The translations under genes were made by a program, and so were the position numbers. This document shows, in pieces, positions 61,609 through 64,000 of a DNA stretch of 64,000 bases. Location of the stretch: the NCBI GenBank assembly GCA_018873245.2, contig JAEMBT020000006.1, positions 9,445,855-9,509,854 on the forward strand. The letters run 5' to 3'. The notes beneath the pieces are model-generated. The model worked only from the letters and a program-made list of their open reading frames with translations. It was not told the DNA's origin and ran no database searches. Positions within the stretch are counted from its first letter, which is position 1; each line of letters starts with the position of its first letter. This DNA is from Archegozetes longisetosus. Lineage: Eukaryota; Arthropoda; Arachnida; Sarcoptiformes; Trhypochthoniidae.

Positions 61609-62916
61609 GGTGTCCTCCGCATAGACCCGATTCCAATTTGACCCAAACTTTTTTCTATTTTAGCCCAATAGTCATTTCACCCAAATGGATAAAAATAAAT
61701 GTTCATCTTGACCCAATATCACACTATGAATAATTTTTCATTGACTGATTATGCGTGAACAAACGTATCAAAATACAGTCTGTCCTTTTAACTTCTAAAC
61801 TAAGACAAAGCAATTAAAGCTTTTCATATTTTAATCAGATGTCAAATAAATTACTCATCGATTTAAAATTTGGTACTTTGAAATAAACTTTTAATAATTA
61901 TATCGACTTTACGGACGTATGTGGCTATCAAGTACGTTTGGGATCAAAGATTTTCATGACTTAATTATGAATTGATACTGTTTTACTTTTATTTTAGATC
62001 TAATCATTTAATAATTTTCTGTTTTTACTATTTATACCATTATTTCTATTTAATAGATTTGACAAGAGCTTCAATCTGTATTCTTCTTTTATAACATTGG
62101 GTCAAATAAACATGGGGTTATATCTTCTTTGGGTTAAAATCTCTTGGGTCAAGTCAGAGGTTACACTTCGAAATTTCGAAAATAAAGTTTCGAAAACCCT
62201 GTTTTGAAGCCCTAATAATACGATAAACCCCATTTTGTTTTTATAGGGATATTACTTTCAGATCTCTATTAAGAAACTAATGGATTGGTAGTAAAAAATA
62301 GTAACATTGATGTAATTGTGTTCATTAAAATGATTAGCATATTTGTTATCAATTAAACTCAACCTGGCTTTACATCCTTTAGTTTTGTACTCATAATGAT
62401 CTCTATTTTGTAGGTTTTAATTCTATAAACATCGAATTATTGTGAACTGCAGATATAGAACTGCAATCATTATTAATTAAATAAACTCAATTATTCATAA
62501 TTTATTCTAGAAAACATTAAAAAATAGAAAATCCTTTGCGGAAGGATGTCTATTAATGAATGGGAGACTTAAAGCTTTTATTATCTTTAAAACTCTGTCT
62601 GCTAATCCCTTAATCTATTGGAGTTTCTCTGCAATTTGATAATAGTGAAAACAAATTTATTCCACAAATAAGGCTTATTTATTAATTTAATGTTCAATCT
62701 TAATCTATTTGATATTTGAAAATATTTAGTTTCAAATTTAGCTTATTTTAGTTTAGAAAATCGGATTCTTTTTTCTGGTATAAAGTTTAGAAACAGGGTT
62801 TTCGAAACTTTATTTTTCGAAACTTTATATTTCGAAACTTCGAAGTGATCCCCAAGTCAGATTGGGTCTATTAGTGATTGGGTCAAATCAAACTTGGGTC
62901 AATCAGGGGTAGACCA
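61609..62916. mobile_element. hAT-like element (outer), interrupted by another
   Basis: Starts GGTGTCCTCCGCATAGACCC and ends with the rough inverted repeat GGGGTAGACC(A). The flanks share AAAAATAC (61601-61608 and 62917-62924), an 8-bp target duplication. Both halves carry repeated TTTGACCCAA / TTGGGTCAAA motifs in inverted orientation. Removing the inner insertion (62159-62853) plus one duplication leaves about 605 bp of original element. No transposase frame. Confidence 0.7.
62159..62853. mobile_element. hAT-like element (inner), 695 bp, nested
   Basis: Left end GGTTACACTTCGAAATTTCG and right end CGAAACTTCGAAGTGATCCCC form terminal inverted repeats; the longer block AAAGTTTCGAAAACCCTGTTT is also inverted exactly. 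The flanks are AAGTCAGA on both sides (62151-62158, 62854-62861), an 8-bp target duplication. It interrupts the TTGGGTCA-rich outer element, so it is the younger insertion. No transposase frame. Confidence 0.8.
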
Positions 62917-63106
62917 AAAAATACTTATGGCAATGTCTCAGAAAAGAAATAATAGATAATAAGCGTAATCTGATTTAGATTAAACAAATAATCATTGTCT
63001 CTAAACTTTGTACTCTTTGAATAAACCTTTAAATTGTTCACAGCTTTCCTGATAGCACTACTTAAGTACTGTCCACTGCAATGCATTCGTTGGAAATTTA
63101 ACTGAA

Positions 63107-63335
63107 TCTTAGCAAATTTGATTTCATACTTAATTTGTTGCTTAGTTTCATGGTTATTATTGGTTCGTTCAGTTTCCTTTTGATTATTTTATAGTTGACT
63201 ATAACATCCAACTATGTCAAGTCAAAAAAATTTCTCATGTTGTAGTCAATTATAAAATAATCAAAGGAAACTGAACGAACCAATAATAACCATGAAACTA
63301 AGCAACAAATTAAGTATGAAATCAAATTTGCTAAG
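63107..63335. repeat. Long near-perfect inverted repeat (hairpin)
   Basis: Arms 63107-63207 and 63237-63335 (about 100 bp each) are reverse complements with a single one-base length difference and two substitutions, both of which would pair as G-U in RNA. A loop of about 29 bp separates them. No clear target duplication flanks it. Confidence 0.92.
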
Positions 63336-63473
63336 AATTACATCTCATTATATACAGTAAAGCTGTGATTTATCTGAGTGTAAAAATAAATGATTGCAAT
63401 GAATTAAACTCTGAAAACTGCTATTCTTTAAAATTAATATACCAATACATGTATTATAAAGTATGAGAAAGTT

Positions 63474-63588
63474 TTAAAGATTTTGATTAGATTTTTCTAT
63501 CATCTGCTTATAAACCTTTACCCCCGGAGATTGACAATCAGTATTAAAAGGTCCAATATCTACAGTGGCGTTTGACAACTTTTTGAGT
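63474..63588 (-). CDS. Possible 3'-terminal exon of an unidentified minus-strand gene
   Basis: After a canonical TTTCAG acceptor the minus strand stays open for 38 codons to a TAA: LKKLSNATVDIGPFNTDC, then QSPGVKVYKQMIEKSNQNL. Composition is protein-like and GC-richer than the surroundings. No upstream exon is recognisable before the window ends, and I know no family for it. Confidence 0.25.
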
Positions 63589-64000
63589 CTGAAACTAAAT
63601 TTCTTCATATGGTTTTAGATATGAAAAGTAAGTTGAAACTGAAAGAGAAGCTTCAGCTCAAAGAGTAGATACTTCTTGCATGATTGTACGCATGATAACT
63701 ATGAAAATTATGATTGAGAAGCATAATTCTAATTAGAAGAGGATCACAATTATTGTTATGAATCTAATTTATGGTAAAATTAAGAACTGATTAATAAAAT
63801 TGATAATTAAAAAGAAAGTTTGCAATATAAGGCACATTTAATATCTATGTCAACTTCTAACAAAAATAGCTCAAAAGCAAAGCAGTTTTGATTAGAAGTT
63901 AGTGAAAGAAGTAATAGATGAATTGTGACAACACTATAATAGTGATGAAAGGAAAGTAGTTTATTGGTTAATGATTGAAATGGTATTGTAAAGTTAGGTT

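Larger units (their letters stand above)
62925..64000. other. Terminal intergenic stretch
   Basis: Holds the long hairpin at 63107-63335 and a possible minus-strand terminal exon at 63474-63588. From 63600 to the end I see only AT-rich sequence. Confidence 0.5.

Noticed and set aside
1..64000. Operon, CRISPR array or bacterial gene cluster
   Set aside because: Every gene has spliceosomal introns or eukaryotic family identity; no direct-repeat arrays with spacers occur.

Overview
This 64 kb window is nuclear DNA from a compact, AT-rich animal genome. The genes carry many short GT-AG introns, mostly 50-80 nt with a few of 0.5-1.8 kb. All recognisable proteins are animal-type. An ionotropic-receptor-like chemoreceptor relic, a DUOX maturation factor and several MITE families point to an arthropod. 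The small introns and dense packing suggest a mite-like chelicerate, but that placement is an inference. Exon joins below were built by hand from reading frame, splice sites and remembered family alignments.

Layout. 1-609: 3' end of METTL17 (+). 1475-6163: neutral sphingomyelinase SMPD2-like (+). 8342-8881: RpS17 (-), divergent from SIRT7 (+, 9348-10738). 11844-18054: THOC2 (+), tail to tail with RPP30 (-, 18127-19554), which is head to head with gamma-tubulin complex GCP4 (+, 19798-22544). 22677-27592: SEC31 (-). 28026-28947: HAX1 (-). 29339-30358: intronless RNF113A (-), divergent from USP3 (+, 31016-36354). 36571-37500: CHMP6 (-), divergent from WBP4 (+, 38139-39256). 39929-41812: an unidentified 484-residue protein (-). 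44754-46402: ABHD17 (+). 47510-50245: DUOXA (+). 51212-54067: ionotropic receptor-like pseudogene (-). 57993-59424: MRPS27 (+). The genes are unrelated housekeeping functions (mRNA export and splicing, translation, mitochondrial ribosome, vesicle traffic, chromatin). They are arranged as divergent and convergent neighbours and do not form a pathway cluster.

The space from about 51 kb to the end, plus several introns, is occupied by mobile-element debris. It includes three hAT-like non-autonomous elements with 8-bp target duplications (two of them nested), a solo LTR with a GATC duplication inside a Merlin-like transposase remnant, Tc1/mariner-like MITEs, a MITE family shared by introns of two genes, a LINE-like ORF1 relic, a 58-bp perfect palindrome and a long hairpin with arms of about 100 bp. 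No CRISPR, operon or convincing tRNA gene was seen.
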